Source: CAZKCK01 sp964552325 (GTDB lineage Bacteria; Bacteroidota; Bacteroidia; Bacteroidales; TTA-H9). Taken from it: DNA of 64,000 bases. Location of the stretch: contig CAZKHA010000004.1 of assembly GCA_964552325.1 (NCBI GenBank), positions 1 to 64,000 on the forward strand. Direction: 5' to 3'. The notes under the pieces are model-generated. The model had not been told where the DNA came from and did not search any database. It was given only the letters and a program-made list of their open reading frames with translations. Of the stretch, positions 9,095 through 17,952 are shown in pieces; position 1 is the stretch's first letter; the number at the start of each line of letters is the position of its first letter. The position numbers were made by a program, and so were the translations under genes.

Positions 9095-9850
9095 ATGAAA
9101 TTGAAAAACTTACCAAAACTTTTTGCTTGTGCTGCATTGTTGTTCAGCACTTTGCACATCTGTGCACAAGAAAGCAACGTAAAACTAAATGTGGCTGCCG
9201 ATATTGTTAGCCGATATGTATGGCGTGGACTCGATTACGGTGCATCGCCCAATATCCAGCCTACCCTTTCATTAACTGCAGGCAATTTTGAAATTGGGTA
9301 CTGGGGTGCTATCAGCACATTGGGTACCTATTCCGAAGTGGACCTTTATGCCAAATATACCGTTGGACGTGTTAGTCTTGGCGTTACCGACTATTTCTTC
9401 CCTATTGACGGCATTGCGGGTGGCGACAGCCAAAAGTATTTTAATTTTGAGAATGCTACCACAGGTCATTTGGTTGAAGCATTTGGCCAATATAAAGGTG
9501 CTGAAAGCTTTCCGATAAGCTTATTGGCCAGTGTGATGGTGTATGGAAACGACAAGAATTTTGCCGAGCCCAGCATTAGCGCTACCAACGATACCACATT
9601 TTCGAATAACTATTCGGCCTATGTTGAGTTAGGCTACAGCTTTAGCATTAAAGGCCAGGCGCTTGATGCATTTGTTGGTTTTACGCCCGATGCTGGCTTA
9701 TATGGATCGGAAGCTGGTGTGGTGAACGCGGGGCTTTCGACCAGTAAAAAAATTGCCATTACCCAAAGCTTCGAGCTACCGGTAAAGGCTTCGGTAATTA
9801 CCAACCCATTGACGCAGAATATCTATTTTGTTTTAGGCATCACATTATAA
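9095..9850 (+). CDS. TorF-like putative outer-membrane porin
   Basis: Predicted outer-membrane beta-barrel of 251 residues. The signal peptide has a basic start (MKLKNLPKLF), a hydrophobic core and AQ at the cleavage site. The mature protein opens with the family-like pattern VAADIVSRYVWRGLDYG and alternates short amphipathic strands, ending in YFVLGITL. I assign it to the TIGR02001/TorF family from this pattern. An in-frame ATG-like start at 9035 would place 20 residues before the signal peptide, so 9095 was chosen. It lies 22 nt upstream of amtB on the same strand, which suggests one transcript and a role in letting ammonium or small solutes across the outer membrane. Confidence 0.8.
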   Translation: MKLKNLPKLFACAALLFSTLHICAQESNVKLNVAADIVSRYVWRGLDYGASPNIQPTLSLTAGNFEIGYWGAISTLGTYSEVDLYAKYTVGRVSLGVTDYFFPIDGIAGGDSQKYFNFENATTGHLVEAFGQYKGAESFPISLLASVMVYGNDKNFAEPSISATNDTTFSNNYSAYVELGYSFSIKGQALDAFVGFTPDAGLYGSEAGVVNAGLSTSKKIAITQSFELPVKASVITNPLTQNIYFVLGITL

Positions 9851-9872
9851 ATCAATTTAAAATTTTAGTACA

Positions 9873-10964
9873 ATGATTGACACTGGATCGACCGGGTTTA
9901 TGCTGCTGGCTTGCAGCCTTGTTATGCTAATGACGCCCGGATTGGCTTTCTTTTATGGTGGCTTGGCCACAAAACGTAATATCCTAGGTATTATGATCCA
10001 AAGCTTTGTATCCTTGGGATGGACCACCGTGCTGTGGTTTGCTTTTGGATACTCGCTGTGTTTTAGCGGAGGAGAAGGCGGCATTTTTGGCAACTTTGAC
10101 AAAGCCTTTTTAATGGGTGTAGGCATGGATTCGATGTACACCAATGGTAAAATACCCGAATTTGTATTTATTGCCTATCAAATGATGTTTGCCATTATTA
10201 CCCCTGCTCTTATTACCGGTGCTTTTGCTAACAGGGTAACCTTTAAATCGTATATGATNNNNNNNNNNNNNNNNNNNNNNNNNNNNNNNNNNNNNNNNNN
10301 NNNNNNNNNNNNNNNNNNNNNNNNNNNNNNNNNNNNNNNNNNNNNNNNNNNNNNNNNNTGGTTTGGATGGTACGGTTTTAACGCTGGATCTGAAGTGGCT
10401 GTTGACAGCATCACATCTATTGCTTTCTTAAATACCGATATTGCAGCCTCTTTTGCTACGGTTACATGGGTTATTATTGAATGGTCGCGCGAACGCAAAC
10501 CAAAGTTTGTGGGACTATTAACCGGCTCCATTGCTGGTTTGGCTACCATAACTCCATGTGCGGGCTTCGTACCCTTATGGGCAGCAGCCGTAATTGGGAC
10601 ATTGGCTGGTATTGTTTGTTACCTAGCCGTACAACTAAAGAATAAAATGAAATGGGACGATGCGCTGGACGTATGGGGCGTGCATGGTGTTGGCGGTGTG
10701 CTTGGTTCCATTTTATTGGGTGTGTTTGCCACCAAAACCATAAATGCCGCTGGTGCTGACGGCCTTTTGTATGGCGACTCCTCTTTCTTTTTCAAACAAC
10801 TTATTGCTGTGGTAATTGCCTCAGCTTATGCCTTTATTTTTACATATATAATGCTGGCCGGCATCAACTTTATTACCCGTGTAAGGGTATCGGAAGATGA
10901 AGAAAAACAAGGCTTAGATACTGCTTTGCATGGCGAAAAAGCTTATGATGAAGGGGCTTTATAA
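9873..10964 (+). CDS. amtB: Ammonium transporter AmtB (interrupted by assembly gap)
   Basis: Polytopic inner-membrane channel for ammonium/ammonia. The N-terminal pattern LMTPGLAFFYGGL, the WFGWYGFNAGSEVA segment and VWGVHGVGGVLGSILLGVFA (second twin-His region) are typical of Amt/Rh proteins. The gap at 10259-10358 removes the stretch that normally carries the first pore His. The frame stays open across 100 N, but the real missing piece is probably about 75-85 codons by comparison with other AmtB proteins, so the deposited length is too short. The C-terminal tail after the last helix (VSEDEEKQGLDT) is the usual PII contact region. No glnK is seen beside it. Confidence 0.95.
   Translation: MIDTGSTGFMLLACSLVMLMTPGLAFFYGGLATKRNILGIMIQSFVSLGWTTVLWFAFGYSLCFSGGEGGIFGNFDKAFLMGVGMDSMYTNGKIPEFVFIAYQMMFAIITPALITGAFANRVTFKSYMXXXXXXXXXXXXXXXXXXXXXXXXXXXXXXXXXXWFGWYGFNAGSEVAVDSITSIAFLNTDIAASFATVTWVIIEWSRERKPKFVGLLTGSIAGLATITPCAGFVPLWAAAVIGTLAGIVCYLAVQLKNKMKWDDALDVWGVHGVGGVLGSILLGVFATKTINAAGADGLLYGDSSFFFKQLIAVVIASAYAFIFTYIMLAGINFITRVRVSEDEEKQGLDTALHGEKAYDEGAL
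10259..10358. other. Assembly gap (100 N) inside amtB
   Basis: Exactly 100 N between ANRVTFKSYM and WFGWYGF. The placeholder is probably shorter than the true sequence. Confidence 0.98.
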
Positions 10965-10991
10965 ACCATGTTATTGGTGATTGGAAGGATG

Positions 10992-11017
10992 ACCCGGTTG
11001 AAAGACCGGGTTTTTTT
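10992..11017. terminator. Rho-independent terminator after amtB
   Basis: Stem ACCCGGT (10992-10998) / ACCGGGT (11005-11011) with a 6-nt loop, followed by seven T. It lies between amtB and the convergent glycosyltransferase, whose stop codon overlaps the T tract. Confidence 0.85.
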
Positions 11018-12173
11018 ATGCAAATAAACCGGCAAGTTTTTGGGTAGCACGCTCCCAGCTATAGGCATCTTTTACAAACGTATAACCGGCAAGGGCCAGT
11101 TGATGGGCTTTTGATCCGTTGGTCAATAATTCAACAAGGTGACTGGCATAAGCTTCGGGTGTATCGCCAAGCAAAACCTGTACATCGGCACTAGCCCCAA
11201 GTGCACTATTGGCCAAAGGCGAGGTGATAGCAGGAAGTTGCATGCTCATGGCTTCGAGTAGTTTGTTTTGCAAACCTGTACCAATTTGCATAGGGGCAAT
11301 AAAAACCCTGGATGAAGCATACCATGGGCGCATATCGTCAACCCAACCCGTTACGATGTTTAGCTTGCTGGCCAAGGCTTTAACACGGGCATGAGGATTG
11401 GCACCGGCCAACACCAAGGTAACATTGGGTAACTGCTGACGCACCAAGGGCATTATGTGGTGGGCGAGCAGTTCGGCAGCATTTATATTGGGTGGATATC
11501 CCATATTGCCCGTGAACAGCACATCATACTTTTTTGAAGCGGGTTGTGGGGTAAAATAATCCATATCAACGCCATTTTCCACAATTTGAATTGTTTGCCG
11601 TTGAGGATGCGGAATAAGGGCACGGTCGGGTTCCGAAATAATACATTTGCTTTTAAACTTATCAAACACCTGCCGCTCGTAGCGCAACAGCCGTTTATAC
11701 TCAACCAAAAAAAAGGGCTTGAGTAGCCAGTGTGCTTTTTCTTTCCGTCGCAACATCCCAGCCGAAAACACATCCATATAGTCAAGCGTCATTGGGATTG
11801 CACTGAGCTTAACAAACGGTGCGGTACGGATTAATTGGCAATAGATATGGTCAGGATTTATTTCTTTTATGTGTTTATCGATTTTTTTTTGAGCTTTGGA
11901 ACTGTAAAAATATGCCACTTGGGCAGGCATACCGGTAAAAACAGCCTTACAAAGATTATAGTATAATTGCCAGCGGCTTATGTGGATAATTGAAATGGAT
12001 TTACAATACTGTTGAAGCACTTCGATGGCTTTTGGATGTACAGGTTCATGCGCAAGTGCAATCAGGCTTATTGAATGCTGGGCTGCCAGGCACCTCAACT
12101 GATGAAACGCCCTTAACTTATCGCCTTTTTCGAGCGGGTAGGGAACACGGGATACTAAAACCAGTAAGTTCAA
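11016..12173 (-). CDS. GT4-family glycosyltransferase
   Basis: Cytoplasmic GT-B fold sugar transferase of about 385 residues. It opens with LLVLVSRVPYPLEKGDKLRAF, has a linker region with VENGVDMDYF, a nucleotide-sugar half starting VLFTGNMGYPPNINA, and the donor-site stretch PMQIGTGLQNKLLEAMSM with the conserved Glu. It resembles TIGR03087-type transferases. The frame stays open to 12218 (TTG), but a perfect -7 promoter box (12208-12215) lies inside that extension, so the TTG at 12173 is preferred. The neighbouring upstream gene is another GT4 enzyme. Acceptor unknown. Confidence 0.85.
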   Translation of the reverse strand: MNLLVLVSRVPYPLEKGDKLRAFHQLRCLAAQHSISLIALAHEPVHPKAIEVLQQYCKSISIIHISRWQLYYNLCKAVFTGMPAQVAYFYSSKAQKKIDKHIKEINPDHIYCQLIRTAPFVKLSAIPMTLDYMDVFSAGMLRRKEKAHWLLKPFFLVEYKRLLRYERQVFDKFKSKCIISEPDRALIPHPQRQTIQIVENGVDMDYFTPQPASKKYDVLFTGNMGYPPNINAAELLAHHIMPLVRQQLPNVTLVLAGANPHARVKALASKLNIVTGWVDDMRPWYASSRVFIAPMQIGTGLQNKLLEAMSMQLPAITSPLANSALGASADVQVLLGDTPEAYASHLVELLTNGSKAHQLALAGYTFVKDAYSWERATQKLAGLFA

Positions 12174-12207
12174 TGCTTGTAGAGGTTGGTTCCAATTTTT
12201 AGAGCGG

Positions 12208-12215
12208 CAAAGGTA
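12208..12215 (-). promoter_or_regulatory. -7 promoter box (TACCTTTG) for the GT4 gene
   Basis: Exact TAnnTTTG match read leftward. The predicted transcription start near 12204 leaves a leader of about 30 nt to the TTG at 12173. Confidence 0.5.
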
Positions 12216-12286
12216 CAAAATTTAATGGGTGCGGGATGCGGGCAGCGGGATGGGGTAACTAAAAAATCATCGCTCAATTGAAAGCC

Positions 12287-13486
12287 CTAGAGTTTGTTAT
12301 AAAAAGCCACCAGCTTGCTAATAAGCTTATCCCTGTCGTGGTATTCGTGGATTAGGAAGCGGGCATTAGCCCCCAGATCGGCGCAAAACACATCGTTTTC
12401 TACACATCGCCTGATGGCATCTAAAAACTCGTGTGGTTGGGTGGCAAATAGGATATGCTTGCCATGTTCACACTCAATACCTTCGGCACCTACTGGAGTG
12501 GTTATCACGGCTTTACCTTCGGCCATGGCTTCAATAATTTTTATGCGGATACCGCTACCCGAAAGCAAGGGCACCACCATAATTTGTTTTGACAAGATAA
12601 ACGCCCGCGCATCAAGGACTTCGCCAACTATCTCAACATCAGGCCAGGCTTGCTCTTTGAGCCAAACGGGCATATTACGGCCAGCCAGATAAAGCTTCAA
12701 CCCAGGGAATTCATTGTTTACCAATGCCCATACATTATCTAAAAACCATCGTATCCCTTCTTGGTTAGGTATCCAGTCCATTGAGCCGATATGGAACAAA
12801 GAAGGAACGATACAATCAACGTCATCATGCTCTTTTCGTTCAACTCTTTCAACACCATAAGGAATATCAGTTACTGGGATTTTTGCACCAACTTCTTTCC
12901 TAAAAAAATCCGCATCGCGTGAGGTAATAGCTGCAATGCCATCAAATTTTGTAATGGTGGCAAACTCGTAGTTGCGAAGGGTGGTCCATATATGCTTTAG
13001 ATAGGTCTTTTTAACCCAGCTAGAGGTAGTCTCGCACACCCTTTTCCAAATCAAATGCTCTATATTATGTGCCCTAAGCACAACTTTTGCGTTTGAATAT
13101 GCACGAATAGTCTCAAGATAAGGTGCTATGAAAAGGGTTTCGAGTTGCACCACATCATATGAATTGGACTGTAAAATTTGGATTAGCTTAGTTCTAAAGT
13201 CAGCAGATATAAATCGCTCAACATGATACGATTTATTGGTAAAAAGATTTAAGAAGGCACATACTGGCTTAATACTTAAATCAATATAAACCGTTTCCAT
13301 TTGGGTTTTCTGCATAAAAGCGGCTGGCACCTTGGCCAAATCAACCTTGTATTTATTTGAGCTAATGGCCAATACCTTAACGGTATGCCCCGCTTTGGTC
13401 AAACCATCAATAAGCATGCTCATGGCAATAGGTCCGCCCTCTTTGGCCGGATAAGGTGATTTATTACAGAGCATCAAAATTCTCAT
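12287..13486 (-). CDS. GT4-family glycosyltransferase
   Basis: Second GT-B type transferase, 399 residues. It begins MRILMLCNKSPYPAKEGGPIAM, has the central PYGVERV segment and LFHIGSMDWIPNQEGIRWF at the start of the C-terminal domain, and the donor-binding pattern VVPLLSGSGIRIKIIEAMAEGKAVITT with the conserved Glu. Related to, but clearly distinct from, the next gene downstream. It starts 18 nt after the LptF/LptG-type gene, suggesting cotranscription with that envelope-lipid permease. Acceptor unknown; an envelope glycan is inferred. Confidence 0.87.
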   Translation of the reverse strand: MRILMLCNKSPYPAKEGGPIAMSMLIDGLTKAGHTVKVLAISSNKYKVDLAKVPAAFMQKTQMETVYIDLSIKPVCAFLNLFTNKSYHVERFISADFRTKLIQILQSNSYDVVQLETLFIAPYLETIRAYSNAKVVLRAHNIEHLIWKRVCETTSSWVKKTYLKHIWTTLRNYEFATITKFDGIAAITSRDADFFRKEVGAKIPVTDIPYGVERVERKEHDDVDCIVPSLFHIGSMDWIPNQEGIRWFLDNVWALVNNEFPGLKLYLAGRNMPVWLKEQAWPDVEIVGEVLDARAFILSKQIMVVPLLSGSGIRIKIIEAMAEGKAVITTPVGAEGIECEHGKHILFATQPHEFLDAIRRCVENDVFCADLGANARFLIHEYHDRDKLISKLVAFYNKL

Positions 13487-13504
13487 AGCAGCAAAAAAAT
13501 GGGG

Positions 13505-14947
13505 CTAAGTATTGCTTTTAAGTTTCTTGTTAAACCACCGCTTTGGTAGTAGCTTGGCCAAGAGTTTATCCCAGGTTTCCATATCTAATAGCGGCGAATC
13601 GGTGGTGGCTTTGCGTGTTAAAAACAATCCGATAGGCAATAAAACCAATGGAGCCAACCACATTCCTTCCCATGCGGGTAATATGCCAGCGCGGGTATAT
13701 TTTTCGCCCGTAATTGAAATGATGTGGAAAATGATGAACATAAAAGCCGAGATTACGACTGGCAGCCCAAGACCACCTTTGCGGATGATGGCCCCCAAGG
13801 GTGCGCCAATAAAAAAGAACAATAAACAGGCCACCGAAAGGGTAAACTTTTGGTGCCAAACTATCTGATGTTTGTAAATGAGTATGATACGTTCCTTCCA
13901 ATCGTTTTCGGTATTTAACACGTACTCTTTGGCGCTTTTTGTGCTTTCGATAGCTATTTCGGCCAAGTGCGCCTTTTTATCAGGTTTCATCCATCCTAAG
14001 AAACTGCCAGCTATACTGTTCAAACTATCCGTTTTAGTTGTATCGGCAAAGGTAAGCACACTGTACCTGGCCCTTATTGATTTATAAGCCTCATCTTGTC
14101 GGCCTTGCATATCACGCTTTAGGCTATCTTCGGCAAATTCGAGTTGCCTAATATTCATCATTTGGTAGTTGTTCTTGAAAAAAACCTCATCAGTACGGTT
14201 AAGGGCAAAGCCTTCGAGGTTAAACTTCTTACGGTCTTCGGTAAACCCAATCTGTTGGTTTTGCCTGCGTTGACGATAACGCTGATGCGCATAATCTTCC
14301 GTATAACTATGGCCATTATAAAGGTAGAAAATTAGCGAACTTTGATCGGGGGTAAGCTCCATAACGCCTCGCTCGGCAACCGTAACCTTTACATTTCCCA
14401 TACGGTCAGAGTGGTCGTAAATCATCACATCGCGAATGGTATTGCCATCGCCTTCTTTTTTGCCAACACGTATCACGAAATTTTCAATTGAAGAATAGAA
14501 GACACCTTCTTGGATATTTAAGGCAAGCTTTTGTTTACGAACGTCATACAGCAGGGCTTTAAACTTAAGGTTGGCCACTGGCAAAACCATATTTGAGAAG
14601 AAGAATGCCCCAAAGCTAATAATCACCGACAAAATAATGAGCGGCATCATGATACGACGTAAGCTAATACCCGCCGATTTCATCGAAACCAACTCATAAT
14701 GTTCGCCAAGGTTTCCAAAGGTCATGATTGAAGAAAGCAAGATAGCTAAAGGCAAGGCCAAGGGCACAAAAGTGCTTGAGGCATAAAACATAAGCTGGGC
14801 TATAACATACCATTCCAAGCCTTTGCCTACCAAATCATCGATGTATTTCCACAAAAACTGCATCAACAATATAAACAAAGCTATAAAGAAGGTAAAAACC
14901 AAGGGACCCAAGTAGGAACGCAATACCAACAAGTGGATTTTTTTCAA
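13505..14947 (-). CDS. LptF/LptG-family permease
   Basis: Inner-membrane component of a lipopolysaccharide export ABC transporter, 480 residues. Three hydrophobic segments lie in the first 120 residues (LRSYLGPLVFTFFIALF, then PLALPLAILLSSIMTFGNLGEHYEL, the family hallmark), followed by a large periplasmic beta-rich region, and more membrane segments near the end (FFIGAPLGAIIRKGGLGLP is characteristic). Starts at TTG 14947; a -7 box 22 nt upstream supports this start. Some 100 residues longer than Escherichia coli LptF or LptG, mainly in the periplasmic part. Confidence 0.92.
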   Translation of the reverse strand: MKKIHLLVLRSYLGPLVFTFFIALFILLMQFLWKYIDDLVGKGLEWYVIAQLMFYASSTFVPLALPLAILLSSIMTFGNLGEHYELVSMKSAGISLRRIMMPLIILSVIISFGAFFFSNMVLPVANLKFKALLYDVRKQKLALNIQEGVFYSSIENFVIRVGKKEGDGNTIRDVMIYDHSDRMGNVKVTVAERGVMELTPDQSSLIFYLYNGHSYTEDYAHQRYRQRRQNQQIGFTEDRKKFNLEGFALNRTDEVFFKNNYQMMNIRQLEFAEDSLKRDMQGRQDEAYKSIRARYSVLTFADTTKTDSLNSIAGSFLGWMKPDKKAHLAEIAIESTKSAKEYVLNTENDWKERIILIYKHQIVWHQKFTLSVACLLFFFIGAPLGAIIRKGGLGLPVVISAFMFIIFHIISITGEKYTRAGILPAWEGMWLAPLVLLPIGLFLTRKATTDSPLLDMETWDKLLAKLLPKRWFNKKLKSNT

Positions 14948-14969
14948 GGCAATAGCTTTTTGGATGCTG

Positions 14970-14977
14970 CAAAAGTA
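14970..14977 (-). promoter_or_regulatory. -7 promoter box (TACTTTTG) for the LptF/LptG gene
   Basis: Exact TAnnTTTG match read leftward, about 22 nt before the TTG start. The surrounding stretch 14948-15322 otherwise holds only this and the frr promoter; short open frames there look like nothing I know. Confidence 0.5.
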
Positions 14978-15267
14978 GCAAAAAAGGGTGGATTGGTCTT
15001 GGTTCTTGAATTTCGGGTCCGTAACAGCCTTACTTTTCCATCACAAAACTCTTGCTGTTGGTTTTAATGGCATTATCAACTACCAGGTACTTGGTTGTTT
15101 ACTTGCAATCCGCCTTTCCTTTATATGGCAAACTCGTCGAATTCTTGGAGCTGGCGCTCAGGTCAGGCATTAGCAAACAAGCATATTCCTACCACGAATG
15201 CTCATACAAGGTATCTTCAACGGTAGGCTTCCCGAATTCTCAGTGCATGCATTTACACATCAATACC

Positions 15268-15297
15268 TTGTTTCAGTAGTAAAATTTCCTATTTTTG
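15268..15297 (+). promoter_or_regulatory. frr promoter (TTG -33, TATTTTTG -7)
   Basis: TTG at 15268-15270 and TATTTTTG at 15290-15297 are spaced by 19 nt, the Bacteroidota sigma pattern. Leader to the ATG at 15323 is about 20 nt. Confidence 0.65.
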
Positions 15298-15322
15298 TGG
15301 CATTGTACAAAACAATACAACT

Positions 15323-15886
15323 ATGACCGAAGAAAGTGAATTTTGTCTGGAAGAATCAAAAGAAGGGATGATGAATGCCATTATGCATCTCGATAAAGAA
15401 TTCCAAAAGATTAGGGCTGGCAAAGCAAGCCCACAAATGCTTGATAGTGTAAAAGTTGATTACTATGGAACCATGACTTCCATTGACAAGGTATCAAACA
15501 TTACCACACCCGATCCAAGGCAAATTATTGTGATGCCTTGGGAAAAAAGCATGCTAGCACCCATCGAAAAAGCTATAAAAGCTGCCAACCTTGGGTTTAA
15601 TCCTCAAAACAACGGCGAAGTACTGCGTATTGCCGTGCCACCGCTAACCGAAGAGCGAAGACGCAATATGGTGAAACAAGTTAAGACCGAAGCCGAAAGT
15701 GCCAAAGTAGCTGTTCGCAACATCAGGCGCACTGCCATGGAAACCAGCAAAAAACTCAAAAAGGAAGGCATTCCCGAAGACGAAATTGAACGCTTGGAAG
15801 CTGAAATCCAAAAACAGACTGACCACCATATCGCTTTGGTTGATAAAGCCTTTGATGCCAAAGAAAAAGATATCATGACCGTGTAA
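15323..15886 (+). CDS. frr: Ribosome recycling factor
   Basis: Splits post-termination ribosomes together with EF-G. 187 residues, the usual length. Family signatures include IRAGKASPQMLDSVKVDYYG, the TTPDPRQIIVMPWE segment, NNGEVLRIAVPPLTEERRR, and the helical C-terminal half with VRNIRRTAMETSKKL. In many Bacteroidota frr follows pyrH; here it stands alone with its own promoter and a divergent neighbour. Confidence 0.98.
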   Translation: MTEESEFCLEESKEGMMNAIMHLDKEFQKIRAGKASPQMLDSVKVDYYGTMTSIDKVSNITTPDPRQIIVMPWEKSMLAPIEKAIKAANLGFNPQNNGEVLRIAVPPLTEERRRNMVKQVKTEAESAKVAVRNIRRTAMETSKKLKKEGIPEDEIERLEAEIQKQTDHHIALVDKAFDAKEKDIMTV

Positions 15887-15921
15887 GTCAACGTATTTAC
15901 CTAACCTAACCCATACATATT

Positions 15922-16653
15922 TTGCCGTGGAATTGGCATACGAACAGATTAAACTGTTCAGGGTATTTTAAGAGGCAGGTTGCAATTATGCTTCCAGCCT
16001 TTTTTTGTTTATGGGTAAATGCTCAAACCACGAAGCCCTATTTTGAGTTGGGTGCGGGCACCTCATTTCCTACCGGAAGCTTTGCTCACCAATCTGTTAA
16101 CGAATTAAAAGAAGCCTCCACCGCTAGATTTCTCAGTCTAGGTTGGACTTGTTGGTTTACCAAATGGGCGGGATTTTCCATTGAATCAAGCTTTCAAAAG
16201 TTCCCCAGCGAAACGCGCTTTAGCAACTCTGATTTATTTCCATTAGTAAAAACTGAATACCAGGTTTTTACCTTTATGGTAGCACCCACCGTTCATTATG
16301 GAAACACAAGATTTATCAATTTTGAGCTACGTCCGTTGTTCGGGTTGCAATCAGTTAATATTCCTGCCATGCATTTGCCTCGGTCGAGTGGGGATCTTTT
16401 GACACGGAAATCAATCAGTACTTCGGTATGTTTTGGCATTAAGGCTAAATATGGTATTTATGTTCATGACCCGATGGCAATTTATCTTTTTGGTTCTTAC
16501 TACAACTCCCAATCAAGCTTTACAATAACCGAAGCCTATGAAGATCTTTACACACTTGTAGGTTTCCGTATTAAAACCTTACATAAAAACATCTCCTATT
16601 TTTCGTTAGGGGTGAGCATAGCTATGCAATTTCCACTCAAACAGATAGATTAG
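15922..16653 (+). CDS. Secreted outer-membrane beta-barrel protein
   Basis: Unrecognised in detail. A signal peptide ends VNAQ, and the mature part of about 208 residues opens YFELGAGTSFPTGSF and alternates short strands in the style of PorT/OmpW-like small barrels. The TTG at 15922 gives a 35-residue signal region with basic residues (FKRQ); starting at the ATG at 15988 would leave only 13 residues and no basic start, so the longer form is preferred. Lies 35 nt downstream of frr. Function not inferred. Confidence 0.65.
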   Translation: MPWNWHTNRLNCSGYFKRQVAIMLPAFFCLWVNAQTTKPYFELGAGTSFPTGSFAHQSVNELKEASTARFLSLGWTCWFTKWAGFSIESSFQKFPSETRFSNSDLFPLVKTEYQVFTFMVAPTVHYGNTRFINFELRPLFGLQSVNIPAMHLPRSSGDLLTRKSISTSVCFGIKAKYGIYVHDPMAIYLFGSYYNSQSSFTITEAYEDLYTLVGFRIKTLHKNISYFSLGVSIAMQFPLKQID

Positions 16654-16707
16654 ATTACGATTCATCATTTATCAGCTGACCATTAAAACTTTAAATGAGG
16701 CGAATAC

Positions 16708-17715
16708 TTATCGCTCAGGACAGTTGGCACAAATATCAATTCCTTTACGGTCAGCAAAAACCGCTCTCCTAAACGACTCAGCAGCTTTACCTTTCCAGAT
16801 TGACAAAAATGGAATTTCATCCACATTACCTAATTTATAGGTTGCGTCTTTATCATAACAGCAAGGCACTAATGAACCATCCCATGTAATCACGGCTCCA
16901 GACCACATCCGATAACAGCGGTTTGGCATTGGGTTTTTCAATTCGAAAAGCCCTAGTGCGTTCCGTTTGTAGCGAGCATGTTTGGTTCCTTCGGGCACAA
17001 GCTTATTGGGGTCAGTCATATCATAAATCTGAGCTGTTTTGAGCTCTACCCTATCTACCCCCAATTCTTTTCCAAATGCTTTTACCCTATCTATCTGGTG
17101 CACATTATGCTTCATGACGATAAACTGCAGCCGAATAAGTGGGTTAAACTTATGCAGGCGTTTACGTGCTTCCACCAGATTTTTTATACCATCAACAGCT
17201 TTGGCAAAGCTTCCCCCACGACGGTATTTTGAATAAGTTTCCTGATCAAGGCCATCAAGCGATACAATAATATCGTCGAGACCAGCAAGCACAAGCCTTT
17301 CAGCATTTTTGGGGCTTAGATAAATTGCATTGGTTGATGTAGCCGTAAACACGCCCTTTTTTGAGGCGGCCGCCACCATATCAGCAAAGCCATTGTGCAA
17401 AAGTGGCTCGCCCTGAAAATAAAGGATAAGATAGATTAAATCGGGTGCCAATTGTTCAAGGCGTTGCTCAAAACGATTGAGTTCGGCCATACCGGTAGGC
17501 CTTGTAAACAAATGCAAGCCCGAAGGGCATTCGGGGCATTGTAAGTTGCACTGGGTCGTGGGTTCTATCGAAACACTGGTTGGCTGCCCCCAATGAACAG
17601 GTGAACGCCTTAGGTCAGAATACAGATAGCTGGTCTTCAATAAAACCAGATTCCACAACTTACGTAGGCTTAGTTTTTGTATAAAACGGAAGATATAGTG
17701 TAGTTGGTAATTCAA
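16708..17715 (-). CDS. Radical SAM/SPASM-domain protein
   Basis: 335 residues. The N-terminal part carries the radical SAM cluster motif C56-x3-C60-x2-C63 (TTQCNLQCPECP), the YLILYFQGEPLLH stretch and DDIIVSLDGLDQETY. The C-terminal SPASM-like part has CYRMWSGAVITWDGSLVPCC, then CANCPER at the end, enough Cys for an auxiliary iron-sulfur cluster. Proteins of this type modify peptides, sugars or cofactors; no precursor peptide or substrate gene is apparent beside it. It is convergent with the barrel gene. The region 17716-17952 upstream holds no gene I can support. Confidence 0.88.
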   Translation of the reverse strand: MNYQLHYIFRFIQKLSLRKLWNLVLLKTSYLYSDLRRSPVHWGQPTSVSIEPTTQCNLQCPECPSGLHLFTRPTGMAELNRFEQRLEQLAPDLIYLILYFQGEPLLHNGFADMVAAASKKGVFTATSTNAIYLSPKNAERLVLAGLDDIIVSLDGLDQETYSKYRRGGSFAKAVDGIKNLVEARKRLHKFNPLIRLQFIVMKHNVHQIDRVKAFGKELGVDRVELKTAQIYDMTDPNKLVPEGTKHARYKRNALGLFELKNPMPNRCYRMWSGAVITWDGSLVPCCYDKDATYKLGNVDEIPFLSIWKGKAAESFRRAVFADRKGIDICANCPER

Positions 17716-17952
17716 TGGATATAGATTTAGGTTACAAACAATGCAATAAAACAGATTTGACGCTTGCTTGTTCCAACGGCAAGGATTAACGCGAATTATT
17801 ATTGAAAGTGGTTTTATAAAAGTTGGAGATTTCTCCCTGTCGATAAAAAGAAATTGATTATTAATACTTTAATAAAAGAGAGTGCCGAAGCTGAGCTTCT
17901 CACAAACAACCGAATAAGCAAGGCAGATACGTTTATTAGTGAATTATTCAAG

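Noticed and set aside
14988..15279. Two short rightward frames (61 and 75 codons) between the LptF/LptG gene and frr
   Set aside because: Overlapping frames, no ribosome site and no recognisable motif; the stretch is better explained as promoter DNA.
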